Assembly (NCBI RefSeq): GCF_030646615.1
Contig: NZ_JAUSLG010000049.1
Location: 1-42,686 of the forward strand
Direction of reading: 5' to 3'
DNA from: Phenylobacterium sp.
GTDB taxonomy: Bacteria; Pseudomonadota; Alphaproteobacteria; Caulobacterales; Caulobacteraceae
Length of the DNA: 42,686 nucleotides
Below the pieces are notes generated by a model that worked only from the letters and a program-made list of their open reading frames with translations, was not told the origin of the DNA and did not search any database. The translations under genes were made by a program, and so were the position numbers. This document shows, one piece after another, positions 1 through 8,479 of the stretch; the stretch's first letter is position 1, and each line of letters starts with the position of its first letter.

Positions 1-1
1 C

Positions 2-721
2 ACCTGGCATGTCTTTCCCGACGAGGTCCGCGAGTGGCTGGAGGCCCAGCGGCTGCATTCGGCCCTGCCCCGGCCCGAGGAAATGCTGGTGGAGACCTTT
101 CCACAGGGAAAGCGGCATTTCCTGACCTGCTATCCGTTTGACGGGCGCCATGCGCACACGACTCTGGCCATGCTGCTCACCCGCCGGCTGGACCGGCTCG
201 GCATCGGACCCCTGGGCTTCGTCTGCAATGACTATTCGATGGCCATCTGGTCGCTGCGGCCGATGGACGGGGTCGATCTCGACGCCCTGTTCGAGGAAGA
301 CATGCTGGGCGACGATCTCGAGGCCTGGCTGGACGAGAGCTTCCTGATGAAGCGCGCCTTCAAGGGCTGCGCCCTGATCTCCGGCCTGATCGAGCGGCGG
401 ATGCCCGGGCTGGAGAAGTCCGGGCGGCAGGTGACCTTTTCGACGGACCTGATCTACGACGTGCTGCGCCGGCACCAGCCGGACCATCTGCTGCTGCGCT
501 GTGCCCGCTCGGACGCGGCGACCAACCTGGTCGAGATCGAGCGGGTTGCGCAGATGCTCGGCCGGATCAAGGGACACATCCGGCATGTGTCGCTGGACCG
601 GGTCTCGCCGTTCGCGGTGCCGATGTTCATGGAACTGGGCCGCGAACGCGCGCCGGGCGGGGCCAGCGAGATGATGCTGGCCGAGGCGGCCGAGGCGCTG
701 ATCGCGGAGGCTATGGGATGA
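2..721 (+). CDS. Ligase-associated Lhr-type DEXH helicase, C-terminal part (5' truncated by window edge)
   Basis: The reading frame is open from base 2 to the TGA at 719-721, so only the last 239 residues are present. They match the C-terminal region of Lhr-like 'ligase-associated DNA damage response' helicases. The helicase motor motifs lie upstream of the window. The tail has the usual ending of this family, a segment like 'SPFAVPMFMELGRE' followed by an alanine-rich helix. The next gene is the phosphoesterase pdeM, the standard partner of this helicase together with an ATP-dependent DNA ligase and an exonuclease, which supports the call. Inferred role: DNA repair in the cytoplasm. The start cannot be seen. 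Confidence 0.85.
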   Translation, partial: TWHVFPDEVREWLEAQRLHSALPRPEEMLVETFPQGKRHFLTCYPFDGRHAHTTLAMLLTRRLDRLGIGPLGFVCNDYSMAIWSLRPMDGVDLDALFEEDMLGDDLEAWLDESFLMKRAFKGCALISGLIERRMPGLEKSGRQVTFSTDLIYDVLRRHQPDHLLLRCARSDAATNLVEIERVAQMLGRIKGHIRHVSLDRVSPFAVPMFMELGRERAPGGASEMMLAEAAEALIAEAMG

Positions 722-727
722 ACGTCG

Positions 728-821
728 TGCGTCCTTCGACACGCGCTTTCAGCGCTGTTCAGGATGACGGGCATTGGAGTTCGTCATGGTGAGCAGCGCG
801 CAGCGCGTGTCGAACCACGCA
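728..821. repeat. Large imperfect palindromic repeat between the helicase gene and pdeM
   Basis: Bases 728-746 pair with 803-821 (17 of 19), and 752-769 pair with 782-799 (15 of 18). The loop is about 12 nt. The wording of the arms (TGCGTCCTTCGACACGCGC and its partner) is like dispersed intergenic palindromes I recall from Caulobacter/Phenylobacterium genomes. The repeat covers the Shine-Dalgarno sequence (776-779) and ATG (786) of pdeM. Confidence 0.8.
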
Positions 822-1523
822 ACCTCGTTCAGCGCCTCCCCCTGTGGCGGCCTGGCGATCGCCATCAACGGCGAGATGACCGTGCTGCGCGCGTCGGGCG
901 CGATGTGGCTGCCGGATCATGCCGCCCTGATCGTCGCCGACCTGCATTTCGAAAAGGGCTCGGCCTATGGCATGCGGGGCCAGTTCCTGCCGCCCTATGA
1001 CACCCGCGACACCCTCGACCGCCTGGAGGCCGAGGTGGCGGCCCTTGAGCCGCGGGTGGTGATCTTCCTAGGCGACAGCTTTCACGACGGCCGGGCCGAG
1101 GACCGCCTCTCACCCGACGACGCCGCAAGGCTGGTGGCGCTGGCGCAGGGCCGGACCCTGATCTGGCTGGTGGGCAATCACGACGCCGACGGCCCCCGCC
1201 GCCTGCCCGGCCAGGTGATCGACACCATGGCCCTGGGCGGCCTCGTCCTGCGGCACGAGCCGGAGCCCGGCGAGCAGCCCGGCGAGTTGTCGGGCCACCT
1301 GCACCCCTGCGCCCGGGTGAGTTCGGGCCGTGGCACGGTGCGCCGGCGGTGCTTCGCCACCGACGGCGCGCGCATGATCCTGCCGGCCTTCGGCGCCTAT
1401 GCCGGCGGTTTGAATCTGAAGGACGCCGCCTTCGCCGGCCTGTTCGCCCGCCCGCCCCTGGCTGGCGCCCTGGGCCGCGACCGCGTGCATGCGGTGGGCT
1501 GGCGCTCGCTGACCGGTGACTGA
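786..1523 (+). CDS. pdeM: Ligase-associated DNA damage response endonuclease/phosphoesterase PdeM
   Basis: This is a calcineurin-like metallophosphoesterase of about 245 residues. Metal-binding motifs appear in order: ADLH (Asp52), GDSFHDG (near 96-102), GNHD (130-133) and GHLH (170-173). The family acts with the Lhr-type helicase encoded just upstream, in DNA repair. I chose ATG 786 because GGAG at 776-779 sits 6 nt before it. An in-frame TTG at 774 has no such site, and an ATG at 876 would cut into the conserved N-terminal strand. Residues 1 to about 12 of this model are encoded by the palindromic repeat and do not look like family sequence. The true start is therefore uncertain, although the rest of the gene is clear. 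Confidence 0.85.
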   Translation: MVSSAQRVSNHATSFSASPCGGLAIAINGEMTVLRASGAMWLPDHAALIVADLHFEKGSAYGMRGQFLPPYDTRDTLDRLEAEVAALEPRVVIFLGDSFHDGRAEDRLSPDDAARLVALAQGRTLIWLVGNHDADGPRRLPGQVIDTMALGGLVLRHEPEPGEQPGELSGHLHPCARVSSGRGTVRRRCFATDGARMILPAFGAYAGGLNLKDAAFAGLFARPPLAGALGRDRVHAVGWRSLTGD

Positions 1524-1556
1524 CGGGGGCACTGACAGGGGGGCCAATGGCGGGGC

Positions 1557-2339
1557 TCAGCGCCTGCGGAAGACCACCGAGGCCAGCCAGCCTGAGGTGA
1601 GCGCGATGAGCACCGAGACGATGCCGTAGAGCCAGGGCTGCTCATTGGCGAACAGGAAGAGCCAGCGCTCCAGCCCGGCCTTCTCCACCGTTATGGTCCG
1701 GGCGCGACGGGACACCGGCTCCCCGTCCTGGAACAGGATGATCTCGGTCTGGTACTCGCCGATGGGCGCCGAGGTGGGCAGGTCGATCTCGGCGCGGAAC
1801 AGGCCCCGGTCCACGAACCGCACGCCTTCGTGGTCGGTGGCGTAGAGGCTGGCCTTCTCCTTCAGGCGGATCACCGCCCGGCGCCATTCGAGATAGTCGC
1901 CCCCCAGGCGGCTGACCACCACGTCGCGGACCCCGTAGCGGGTCTCGATCCGCTCTTCTTCGGGCGCGTTCATGGGCAGATGGTCGATGCCGGCGCCCAG
2001 GCGGCGCAGGGTGGAGAAGCTGGCGATCTCGGTCAGGGGCCTCGACGAGGCGGCCATGTAGAAGCCAGGGGCGCCTTCGAAGACCACCGGCCTGGAATTG
2101 ACCCAGAGACCCGCCACACGCACCTTTCGCGCGATCCGGATCGGCTGGTCGGGGCCGCGGACAATGACCACCACATCCGAGGGCCGGGTGTCGGGATCGA
2201 ACACCGCCCCGTAGAGCACGATCTGGGCGCCCGAAAAGGCCGAGGTCACCCGGACATTGGCGTCGGTCAGGGCGGCCGAGACCGAGGGTCCCGGCTCGGG
2301 CACGAAGATATCGGGCGGGGGAATGGCGGGCGTAACCAC
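1557..2339 (-). CDS. TIGR02186-type membrane-anchored protein next to a TauE exporter
   Basis: About 260 residues. The body resembles the TIGR02186 family of alphaproteobacterial proteins, whose genes commonly follow TauE/SafE exporters, as here. An extracytoplasmic-looking region (residues ~10-230) is followed by one transmembrane helix near the C-terminus (around WLYGIVSVLIALTSGWL) and a short RRR tail. Family members usually start with a cleavable signal peptide, but none is visible here. The frame runs open upstream, antisense-like in composition, through the TauE gene. The best local start is GTG at 2339, overlapping the TauE stop by one base (TAGTG). A lost or mis-framed signal peptide is possible. 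Function is unknown; a role beside the exporter is inferred from gene order. Confidence 0.7.
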   Translation of the reverse strand: MVTPAIPPPDIFVPEPGPSVSAALTDANVRVTSAFSGAQIVLYGAVFDPDTRPSDVVVIVRGPDQPIRIARKVRVAGLWVNSRPVVFEGAPGFYMAASSRPLTEIASFSTLRRLGAGIDHLPMNAPEEERIETRYGVRDVVVSRLGGDYLEWRRAVIRLKEKASLYATDHEGVRFVDRGLFRAEIDLPTSAPIGEYQTEIILFQDGEPVSRRARTITVEKAGLERWLFLFANEQPWLYGIVSVLIALTSGWLASVVFRRR

Positions 2340-3259
2340 TACTTGCCAGCACCCACCAAGATGAAGGGGTCTTCCGGGGTGATGAACAGGACCAGCCCCA
2401 TCTGAATGCCCATGATCAGCACGATCAGGCCCAGCAGGGCGCGCAGCTCCTCGGCCCGGAAACGGGATGAGGCCCGGGCGCCGAACTGGGCGCCCAGCAC
2501 GCCGCCGAGCAGCAGCAGGGTGGCCAGGACGATATCCACCGACTGGTTGCGTCCGGCCTGCAGGATGCTGGCCAGCGACGTGGTGATGATGATCTGAAAC
2601 AGGCTGGTGCCCACCACCACGCCGGCCGGCATGCGCAGGATATAGACCATGGCCGGCACCAGGATGAAGCCGCCGCCCACCCCCATGATGGCCGAGAGAA
2701 TGCCGACGAAAACCCCCAGGATCACCGGCGGGATGATGCTGATATAGAGCCGCGAGCGGGGGAAGCGCACCTTGAACGGCAGGCCGTAGAGCCAGACCGG
2801 GCGGCGATCGCGCCGCTTGGCCGGCGGCTGGCCCCGACGCTGGCGCAGCACCGAGCCGAGGGACTCCACCAGCATCAGCCCGCCGATCAGGCCCAGGAAG
2901 ATCAGATAGGAGAGGGAGACGACCAGGTCGGCCTGGCCCAGCAGACGCAGCCAGCGGAACACTTCCACGCCGACGATGGCCCCCACCGCCCCCCCGGCGG
3001 CCAGGACGCCGCCCATGCGGAAGTCCACCTGTCGCTTGCGGCTGTAGGAAATGACGCTGGAGGCCGAGGAGGCGGCCACGTGGTTGGCCTCGCTGGCCAC
3101 CGCCACCACCGGCGGAATGCCCATCCACAACAGGATCGGCGTCATCAGGAAGCCGCCGCCGATGCCGAACAGGCCGGAGATGAACCCTACCACCGCCCCA
3201 AGCAGCACGAGAATCCCGGCGTTCACCGAGACCTCTGCTATGGGCAGGTAGATATCCAC
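2339..3259 (-). CDS. Sulfite exporter TauE/SafE family permease
   Basis: A 306-residue polytopic membrane protein with two homologous halves. Each half starts with a glycine motif in a transmembrane helix: FGIGGGF at residues 31-37 and MGVGGGF near 191-197. This layout is typical of the TauE/SafE family, which exports sulfite, sulfoacetate or other small organosulfur anions. The substrate cannot be read from sequence. Start is GTG at 3257-3259. It is followed directly by the TIGR02186-type gene with one-base overlap, so the two are almost certainly co-transcribed. A basic cytoplasmic loop (around RQRRGQPPAKRRDRR) separates the halves. Confidence 0.85.
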   Translation of the reverse strand: MDIYLPIAEVSVNAGILVLLGAVVGFISGLFGIGGGFLMTPILLWMGIPPVVAVASEANHVAASSASSVISYSRKRQVDFRMGGVLAAGGAVGAIVGVEVFRWLRLLGQADLVVSLSYLIFLGLIGGLMLVESLGSVLRQRRGQPPAKRRDRRPVWLYGLPFKVRFPRSRLYISIIPPVILGVFVGILSAIMGVGGGFILVPAMVYILRMPAGVVVGTSLFQIIITTSLASILQAGRNQSVDIVLATLLLLGGVLGAQFGARASSRFRAEELRALLGLIVLIMGIQMGLVLFITPEDPFILVGAGK

Positions 3260-3325
3260 GCCTTTAGCGCCTCACATACGAACAATGGCGCAGGGCGCCC
3301 GGCAGGTCGGACCGACGCGTTCGCC

Positions 3326-6300
3326 TCAACGCGTGAAGACAGAAAGCTTCGAAACCGTCGTCGTGTCGAGGGCGCCCGTGGCGGCCATGCCTTGATCGCG
3401 CTGATAGGCCGCCACCGCAAGACGCAGGGCCGGCGACGCCACGCCGTCCATGGGGCCTTGATAATAGCCGAGGCGCGACAGGGCCCGCTGCGCGGTCTGG
3501 ACCGACGCCGGGGCGGCGCCTGCGGGGGCCGCAGCGCTGGCCGTGGCGGTCGGGGCCATGGGCTTGAAGGCGCTGGCCGAGCGCTCGGCGACGGCCTGGG
3601 CCGCCGGGGAGAGCGCATCCTTGATGCGCTCGGCGCTGGCGGCGGCGTCGTTGTCGCCCGCCTGGCCGGCGATCAGGAACCACTTGTAGGCCTCGGCGGC
3701 GTTCTGGCTGACGCCGAAGCCCTCTTCATAGAGGCGCCCCAGATTGTACTGGCTGTCCACCAGGCCAAGATCGGCGGCGCGACGGAACCACTGGGCCGCA
3801 GTGGTGGAGTTCTTGGGTCCGCCCTGGCCTTCGAAATAGTAGAGGGCGAGGTTGTGCATCGCCTTGCGGTCGCCGCCCTGGGCGGCGCGTTCGGTCCAAC
3901 GCCTGGCCTCGACCATGTCCTTGGGCAGGGTCTCGCCGCCCTGCTCGTAGAGCTTGGCCAGATAGAACTGGGCGGGCGCATAGCCAAGATTGGCCACGCG
4001 CTTCAGGTCGTCCAGGCCGCCTTCTGCCCCGGACTCCACATTGCTCACCGCTTCGGCATAGAGGGCCGGCAGGTCATCTCGAGTCTGGACCGCAGCGCCT
4101 TCGGGATCGGTGAGCGGTTCCGGCGTCAGGGCCGAGGCGGCCCGGGGCGTGCCCGTCTCCGCCAGTTCAGGCCCCTGTCCGGCGTTGTCGCGGGCGGCCG
4201 AAACGGCGTTGGCCACCCTCGAGGGCAGGTCGCCAGAAGGCTCGCTGCCCATCAGCACCATGCCGCCGGCGGCCATGCCCATGAAGGCCGCGCCACCGGC
4301 GATCAGCAGGGCGGTCTGCAGGGTCGAGCCGGCGCGCTTCTTGGGGCGGACCGAAAAGGCGCTGAACATCGAGCCCGACCGGGGCTCCTCGGACGTCTTT
4401 CCCTTGCCCTTGCCCTTGCGGCCCTTGGTCTCAGCCATGGGGGCGGCCCGGGCCGCAGCGCGGGCCTGAGCGATCACCTCACGGGTGGAAAGGGTGTGGC
4501 CCTCGCCAGCCCGCGGCCGGGGCGACGGCTCCACGAACTCGGCTTCGTCCTCAAAGCCAAAGTCGTCATCATCGATCTCGGCGCCCACCTTCGGGGCGGC
4601 CTCGAAGCTCTGGGCGATGCTGCGGCGGGAGACCGGAGCCTCATGCTCGGGCGCGAAAGGATCGGCCGGGGGTTCGACGGCGATCAGCGGCGGCGGCTCG
4701 GCGCGGGTCGGCTCCGGGGGATCGAAGCCGTCGGCGGCCTCGAAGTCCTCGGCCGCCAGCGGCGGACGCTCGGTGTCGGCGGCATAGGCGCCGGGGAAGC
4801 CCTCAGCCTGTGAGGCGAAGGCCTGTCGGACGAAGGGCTCGGCCTTGTCTTCTGGCGCCGGGTCAGGCTCGGCCGGCCCAAAGCCGGCGAAGGGCTCCAG
4901 GTCGAAAGGCGAGACGGAAGGCTTGGACGTTTCGGTTGCGGAGGGAGCCGGCGGGGGCTCCACGTTCCGCGGCGGCGGGACTTCAGCCAGCCGCCGATCG
5001 ATGCGTTCGCGCGCCTCTTCCAGCAGGCGCGCGGTGCGCTCCTCGCTCAGGCGGATGCGTTCGGAAAGCTCTTCGGTGGCCCGTTCCTGGCGGTGGCTGA
5101 TGCGCTCGGTGACGCGGGCCACCTGGTCGCCCACATCGTCGATGGCCTGGGCTGACCGGCGCTCGGAGGTGGCGATCCGCTCGCTCAGGCGCTCGGTGAT
5201 CTTGCCGATCTCGCCGCCCAGTTTCTCCAGCGCCTCGGCGTGCAGGGTGTCGGAACGGCCAAGCCTGGCCTCCATGGCCGTGGCGATCCGCGCCACTTCC
5301 CCGCCCACGGTCTGGATGGCCTGGGCGCTCGAATGTTCGGCGCTCTGGACGCGGCGGTTGAGATTGTCGGCCATGCTGAGCACTTCGCGGCCCATGGCCT
5401 CGATGGCCTGGGCCGAGCGTTGCTCGGCGGCGCGCACATGCTCGGTCATCTCGCCGAGCCGGCGCTCCATGCGGTCGAACCGTCCATCGGCCGAGGCGTG
5501 CAGCTTCTGGGTCAATTCGACCCGGGCGGCCTCGACCCGTTCGGTCAGGCGCGCGGCCATCTCTTCCAGGCGGCGGTCGAAGCCCGGCCCCTCGCCGGCC
5601 TCCACCGAACCCATGCGGCCGTCGAGGTGGGCGAAGGAGGCGCGCAGGCTCTCCAGGGCCTCGGTCGTGCGAGTCTCGGCCTCGCTGAGACGCTGGGCGA
5701 CACGGCCCACCACCTCCTCGATCAGGCCCGGTGACTCAGATCCCCCTTGAGCCTCCACCCGCTCCATCCGCGCCTCGATGGCGCCCAGGGCCTCGCGGGT
5801 GCGGGTCTCGCCCTCATAGAGGTGGTTGGCGACCTTGCCGACCGCGCCTTCCAGGGCGCGGAGGGCTTCGGCCGACCGGGGACCTACGGCCTCGGCCTCC
5901 ATGCGGCGCAGGCGTTCGGCCACGCGGCTCTGTTCGGAGGCGACCTCTTCCACCGCCCCTTCGAACCGGGCGGCCACGGCCACATGCTCACGCTCGGCGG
6001 CCTCGATCCGGGCCAGGGCCGAGCGCACCGAATGCTCTACGCCGGAGACCGCCAGGCCCGTCCGGCTCTCGGAGACTTCCAGGCGCTCGCTGAGACGGTC
6101 GAGCGCCAGGGCGATACGGCCCATCTCGTCGGCGGGATGTTCGGGCGCCTCGACACGGGCGGGCGCGTCCTCGGTGCGGCGCAGGCTTTCGAAATAGGTG
6201 GGGAGCGGTCGGCGCGCGAGATCAGCCTCGGAGACGGCGTCTTCCGGACCTTCATCATCAAGGATCATTCGATTGAGCCACTCGCCCAAGGTCATGCCCG

Positions 6301-6379
6301 ACCGCCGGGCGAGGTCCTTTGCGACCTCCCTGGCTTTTGGGTCGATGCCCTTGACGCTCCATGGCGCCGCCGCCGTCAT
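3326..6379 (-). CDS. podJ: Polar organelle development/localization factor PodJ
   Basis: 1017 residues. The N-terminus (WSVKGIDPKAREVAKDLARR) and overall design match Caulobacter PodJ (974 aa as I recall). Order: conserved start and LGEWLNRMI motif (1-45); long coiled coil with repeated 'ERRSAQAI(E/D)' heptad blocks (~75-470); proline/acid-rich linker (~470-680); one transmembrane helix (~685-707); periplasmic region with three Sel1/TPR-like repeats (~787-926); and a C-terminal peptidoglycan-binding domain (~960-1015, RLGYYQGPMDG). In Caulobacter PodJ marks the new pole, recruits PleC and pilus/holdfast factors, and is cleaved in the periplasm to a short form. The upstream region carries cell-cycle regulator sites, as expected for podJ. 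Intact, no frameshift seen. Confidence 0.93.
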   Translation of the reverse strand: MTAAAPWSVKGIDPKAREVAKDLARRSGMTLGEWLNRMILDDEGPEDAVSEADLARRPLPTYFESLRRTEDAPARVEAPEHPADEMGRIALALDRLSERLEVSESRTGLAVSGVEHSVRSALARIEAAEREHVAVAARFEGAVEEVASEQSRVAERLRRMEAEAVGPRSAEALRALEGAVGKVANHLYEGETRTREALGAIEARMERVEAQGGSESPGLIEEVVGRVAQRLSEAETRTTEALESLRASFAHLDGRMGSVEAGEGPGFDRRLEEMAARLTERVEAARVELTQKLHASADGRFDRMERRLGEMTEHVRAAEQRSAQAIEAMGREVLSMADNLNRRVQSAEHSSAQAIQTVGGEVARIATAMEARLGRSDTLHAEALEKLGGEIGKITERLSERIATSERRSAQAIDDVGDQVARVTERISHRQERATEELSERIRLSEERTARLLEEARERIDRRLAEVPPPRNVEPPPAPSATETSKPSVSPFDLEPFAGFGPAEPDPAPEDKAEPFVRQAFASQAEGFPGAYAADTERPPLAAEDFEAADGFDPPEPTRAEPPPLIAVEPPADPFAPEHEAPVSRRSIAQSFEAAPKVGAEIDDDDFGFEDEAEFVEPSPRPRAGEGHTLSTREVIAQARAAARAAPMAETKGRKGKGKGKTSEEPRSGSMFSAFSVRPKKRAGSTLQTALLIAGGAAFMGMAAGGMVLMGSEPSGDLPSRVANAVSAARDNAGQGPELAETGTPRAASALTPEPLTDPEGAAVQTRDDLPALYAEAVSNVESGAEGGLDDLKRVANLGYAPAQFYLAKLYEQGGETLPKDMVEARRWTERAAQGGDRKAMHNLALYYFEGQGGPKNSTTAAQWFRRAADLGLVDSQYNLGRLYEEGFGVSQNAAEAYKWFLIAGQAGDNDAAASAERIKDALSPAAQAVAERSASAFKPMAPTATASAAAPAGAAPASVQTAQRALSRLGYYQGPMDGVASPALRLAVAAYQRDQGMAATGALDTTTVSKLSVFTR

Positions 6380-6430
6380 TCGAATCGATCTCCTACCCGA
6401 GTTCGACGCTATCCACCGAACCTTGGGGTG

Positions 6431-6446
6431 TAAACGCGGCGTTAAC
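6431..6446. promoter_or_regulatory. Degenerate CtrA-type box upstream of podJ
   Basis: TAAA-N7-TTAAC, one mismatch in the left half-site from the CtrA consensus TTAA-N7-TTAAC. It lies about 52 bp upstream of the podJ ATG. A GANTC site (GAATC, 6382-6386) sits right at the podJ start. Assignment is by consensus only. Confidence 0.5.
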
Positions 6447-6474
6447 GCTAGATGTAGCGTTCGGGCCGATCACC

Positions 6475-6483
6475 TGTGGACGA
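6475..6483 (+). promoter_or_regulatory. DnaA-box-like site in the podJ upstream region
   Basis: TGTGGACGA agrees with the DnaA box TGTGGATAA at 7 of 9 positions. It lies ~100 bp upstream of podJ. In Caulobacter, podJ is reported to be DnaA-activated, which fits, but a 7/9 match alone is weak. CTGTGG here and CCACAG about 20 nt further on form a small inverted pair. Confidence 0.35.
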
Positions 6484-6530
6484 CCGCGAAAAGCCCACAG
6501 ACCCTGCCCCGCCAACAGCCAGCGGTGGGG

Positions 6531-6546
6531 TTAACGGTTCGTTAAC
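6531..6546. promoter_or_regulatory. Perfect CtrA box TTAA-N7-TTAAC
   Basis: TTAA at 6531-6534 and TTAAC at 6542-6546 are separated by exactly 7 bases, a full match to the CtrA consensus. The site is 45 bp upstream of the small membrane gene start (6591) and 150 bp upstream of podJ, so it could control either or both of these divergent genes. Confidence 0.75.
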
Positions 6547-6590
6547 GGCGCGATTTGCCCTTGTCCGACGCCTGCGCTACGGCGTCGCAG

Positions 6591-6803
6591 ATGGAGCTGT
6601 CCCTGACCCTCGCCGCCGGCGCCGCCCTGCTGGCCCTGACCCTGTTCGCCGGTTGGAAGGGCGCCCGGCCGCCGGATCTGCGCCGCGGCCCGCGCCTCAT
6701 TCCCTATCGCTTCGTCATGCTGCTGGGGGCGGCTGGCCTGATCGTCATCCTGGTCCATCTGGTGAACCTGATGGGCGTGTCGACCGGCCCGAACCGCTTC
6801 TAG
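6591..6803 (+). CDS. Small two-helix membrane protein, unknown function
   Basis: A 70-residue protein with two predicted transmembrane helices (around residues 2-20, LTLAAGAALLALTLFAGWKG, and 36-55, FVMLLGAAGLIVILVHLV). A basic loop containing 'RPPDLRRGPRLIPYR' joins them. The start is ATG 6591; an earlier in-frame TTG at 6555 would add a stretch that does not look coding. It is divergent from podJ and lies 45 bp downstream of a perfect CtrA box, so cell-cycle control is plausible. The stop overlaps the end of the convergent mprF-like gene by 3-4 bases. I do not recognise a named family. Confidence 0.65.
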   Translation: MELSLTLAAGAALLALTLFAGWKGARPPDLRRGPRLIPYRFVMLLGAAGLIVILVHLVNLMGVSTGPNRF

Positions 6804-8479
6804 GCGGCGGTGTCGACGCCTTCGCCGGCCCTGGACTCTGTCTTGCGCGGGCGTTTGGCCAGGCCCGCCATGCCGCCGGAGGACAACAGGCCCGCATCGG
6901 CCAGCAGCAGCGGGATGGCCCACTTGTGGGGGGCGGCCAGATAGCGCGGCTGCCAGAGGGGGTCGTACTTGTCCTTGTAGCGCCGCACCCCCTGGAAATT
7001 GTAGATTTCCTCGCCCCGTTCAAAGAGCAGCCGGCCGACCCGCGACATGATCGGGGCGAAGGGGCGATCCTCGAGCCCGGCCAGGGGGGCCATGCCGAAC
7101 TCGAAGGCCTGATAGCCCTGCGCCCGGCCCCAGGCGATCAGCTCGATGAACAGATAGTCCATGATGTTCTTCGGCGCGGCGTCCGAATAGCGCATCAGAT
7201 CCATCGAAAAGGCCGAGCGCGAACTGGTGGTCCAGAGGGTGGCGAAGGCCACGATCCGCCCGTACTGCCGGACGATGGCGATGGGGAATTCCGCCACATA
7301 GGCCCGGGTGAAACCGCCCATGGTGAAGCTCTTTTCACCCCCGGCATGGGCGTCGAGCCACTGGTCGGAGATCACCTGCAGTTCGTCGAGCACAGGCGGC
7401 AAGTCGGCCGGCGCCAGCACCTCGAAGGTGGCGCCCTCTTCGCCGGCCTTGCGCCAGGCCCGCCGCAGATTGCCCCGCTTGCGCCCCTCCACCGAGAAGG
7501 TCTCCAGGGGCACCACGGCCGCCTCGCCGATCTTCTGCAGGGAGAAGCCGAGTTCGACCACGTCGGGCAGGTCGTCGGCGCCGAGGGCATAGACGCCCGG
7601 TCTTGCGGCGTGGGCGTCGGCCATCTCGCGAAAGCGCCACAACAGCTCCAGCCGCTCGTCCCGGCGGCCGACCGGGGCCCCGAGCGCGATCCAGGAGCGG
7701 CCGCGAACCCCGAACATCAGGAAGGACTGGCCGCTCTGGGAAAAGATGAACCGCTTGTCGCCCAGCAGCGCCAGGTTCGAGCTGGGCTCCACCGCCTGGG
7801 CCGAGGCCAGGATGGCGCGGACCTGCTGGAAGTCCTGGTCATCGGGGGTGACCACCCGCGGCGTCGCGGCCGAGGCGAAGAGGCGCCAAAGGCCGAAGGC
7901 GATCAGGGCCAGCGCCGCGCCCACCCAGCCGCGGATCGCGCGCGCCGCGTCATCCTCGACCATGACGCTGATCCAGCTGCGGTGCCCATAGTCGGCGTTC
8001 TGGAAGGACCAGAGACCCAGCAGGCCCGCGCCCAGCACCAGGGCGGCGGCCGAGACCAGCCAGCCCGGCGTGATCTCCATCCGCGACAGCCGGGCCTCAC
8101 GGATAAAGGCGGCGCGGAACGGCGCCAGGGCCAGCATCAGGGCGGCGAGCCAGGCGGTCTCTTCCCAGACGATCCCCTTCAGCAGGGTCAGCGGCAGGGC
8201 CACGCCCAGCGCCACCATGGTGGCGATCCAGGCGGCGTCCAGCCGGGCCCGCAGGCCGAAGGCCAGGAAGATCAGCACCAGGCCGAGCACGCTGGACAGG
8301 AAGTGGCTGGCTTCGATCAACGGCGCCGGCGCAAGCTCGGTCAGCAGGAGGAAGCGATTGGGCACCGACGGCGTGGCGGCCGACACGACCAGCATGACGC
8401 CGGCCGCCAGGGTGAGCACGGCGCCGGTCAGCGGGGCTGCGGCCAGGCCGGCGGGCCGCAGTTCGCGCAAGATCCTCAT
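6800..8479 (-). CDS. MprF-like lysylphosphatidylglycerol synthase family protein (short form)
   Basis: About 559 residues. The C-terminal half (~235-545) is the DUF2156/LPG-synthase catalytic domain of MprF, with recognisable segments such as GAPVGRRDE, FSVEGRKRGNLRRAWRK, FSMDLMRY and FEFGMAPLAGLEDRP. This domain transfers an aminoacyl group from tRNA to phosphatidylglycerol at the inner membrane. The N-terminal part holds about six hydrophobic helices, fewer than the 12-14 of classical ~850-aa MprF, so the flippase half is cut down. Start is ATG 8479 (MRILRELRP); a longer frame to 8707 lacks membrane or family character. It is divergent from the acyl-CoA dehydrogenase operon. The aminoacyl specificity is unknown. 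Confidence 0.82.
   Translation of the reverse strand: MRILRELRPAGLAAAPLTGAVLTLAAGVMLVVSAATPSVPNRFLLLTELAPAPLIEASHFLSSVLGLVLIFLAFGLRARLDAAWIATMVALGVALPLTLLKGIVWEETAWLAALMLALAPFRAAFIREARLSRMEITPGWLVSAAALVLGAGLLGLWSFQNADYGHRSWISVMVEDDAARAIRGWVGAALALIAFGLWRLFASAATPRVVTPDDQDFQQVRAILASAQAVEPSSNLALLGDKRFIFSQSGQSFLMFGVRGRSWIALGAPVGRRDERLELLWRFREMADAHAARPGVYALGADDLPDVVELGFSLQKIGEAAVVPLETFSVEGRKRGNLRRAWRKAGEEGATFEVLAPADLPPVLDELQVISDQWLDAHAGGEKSFTMGGFTRAYVAEFPIAIVRQYGRIVAFATLWTTSSRSAFSMDLMRYSDAAPKNIMDYLFIELIAWGRAQGYQAFEFGMAPLAGLEDRPFAPIMSRVGRLLFERGEEIYNFQGVRRYKDKYDPLWQPRYLAAPHKWAIPLLLADAGLLSSGGMAGLAKRPRKTESRAGEGVDTAA

Noticed and set aside
1557..3128. Single 523-codon gene covering the TIGR02186-type protein and part of the TauE region
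   Set aside because: The N-terminal two-thirds are out of frame with the clear TauE gene and have no family character; two overlapping genes explain it better.
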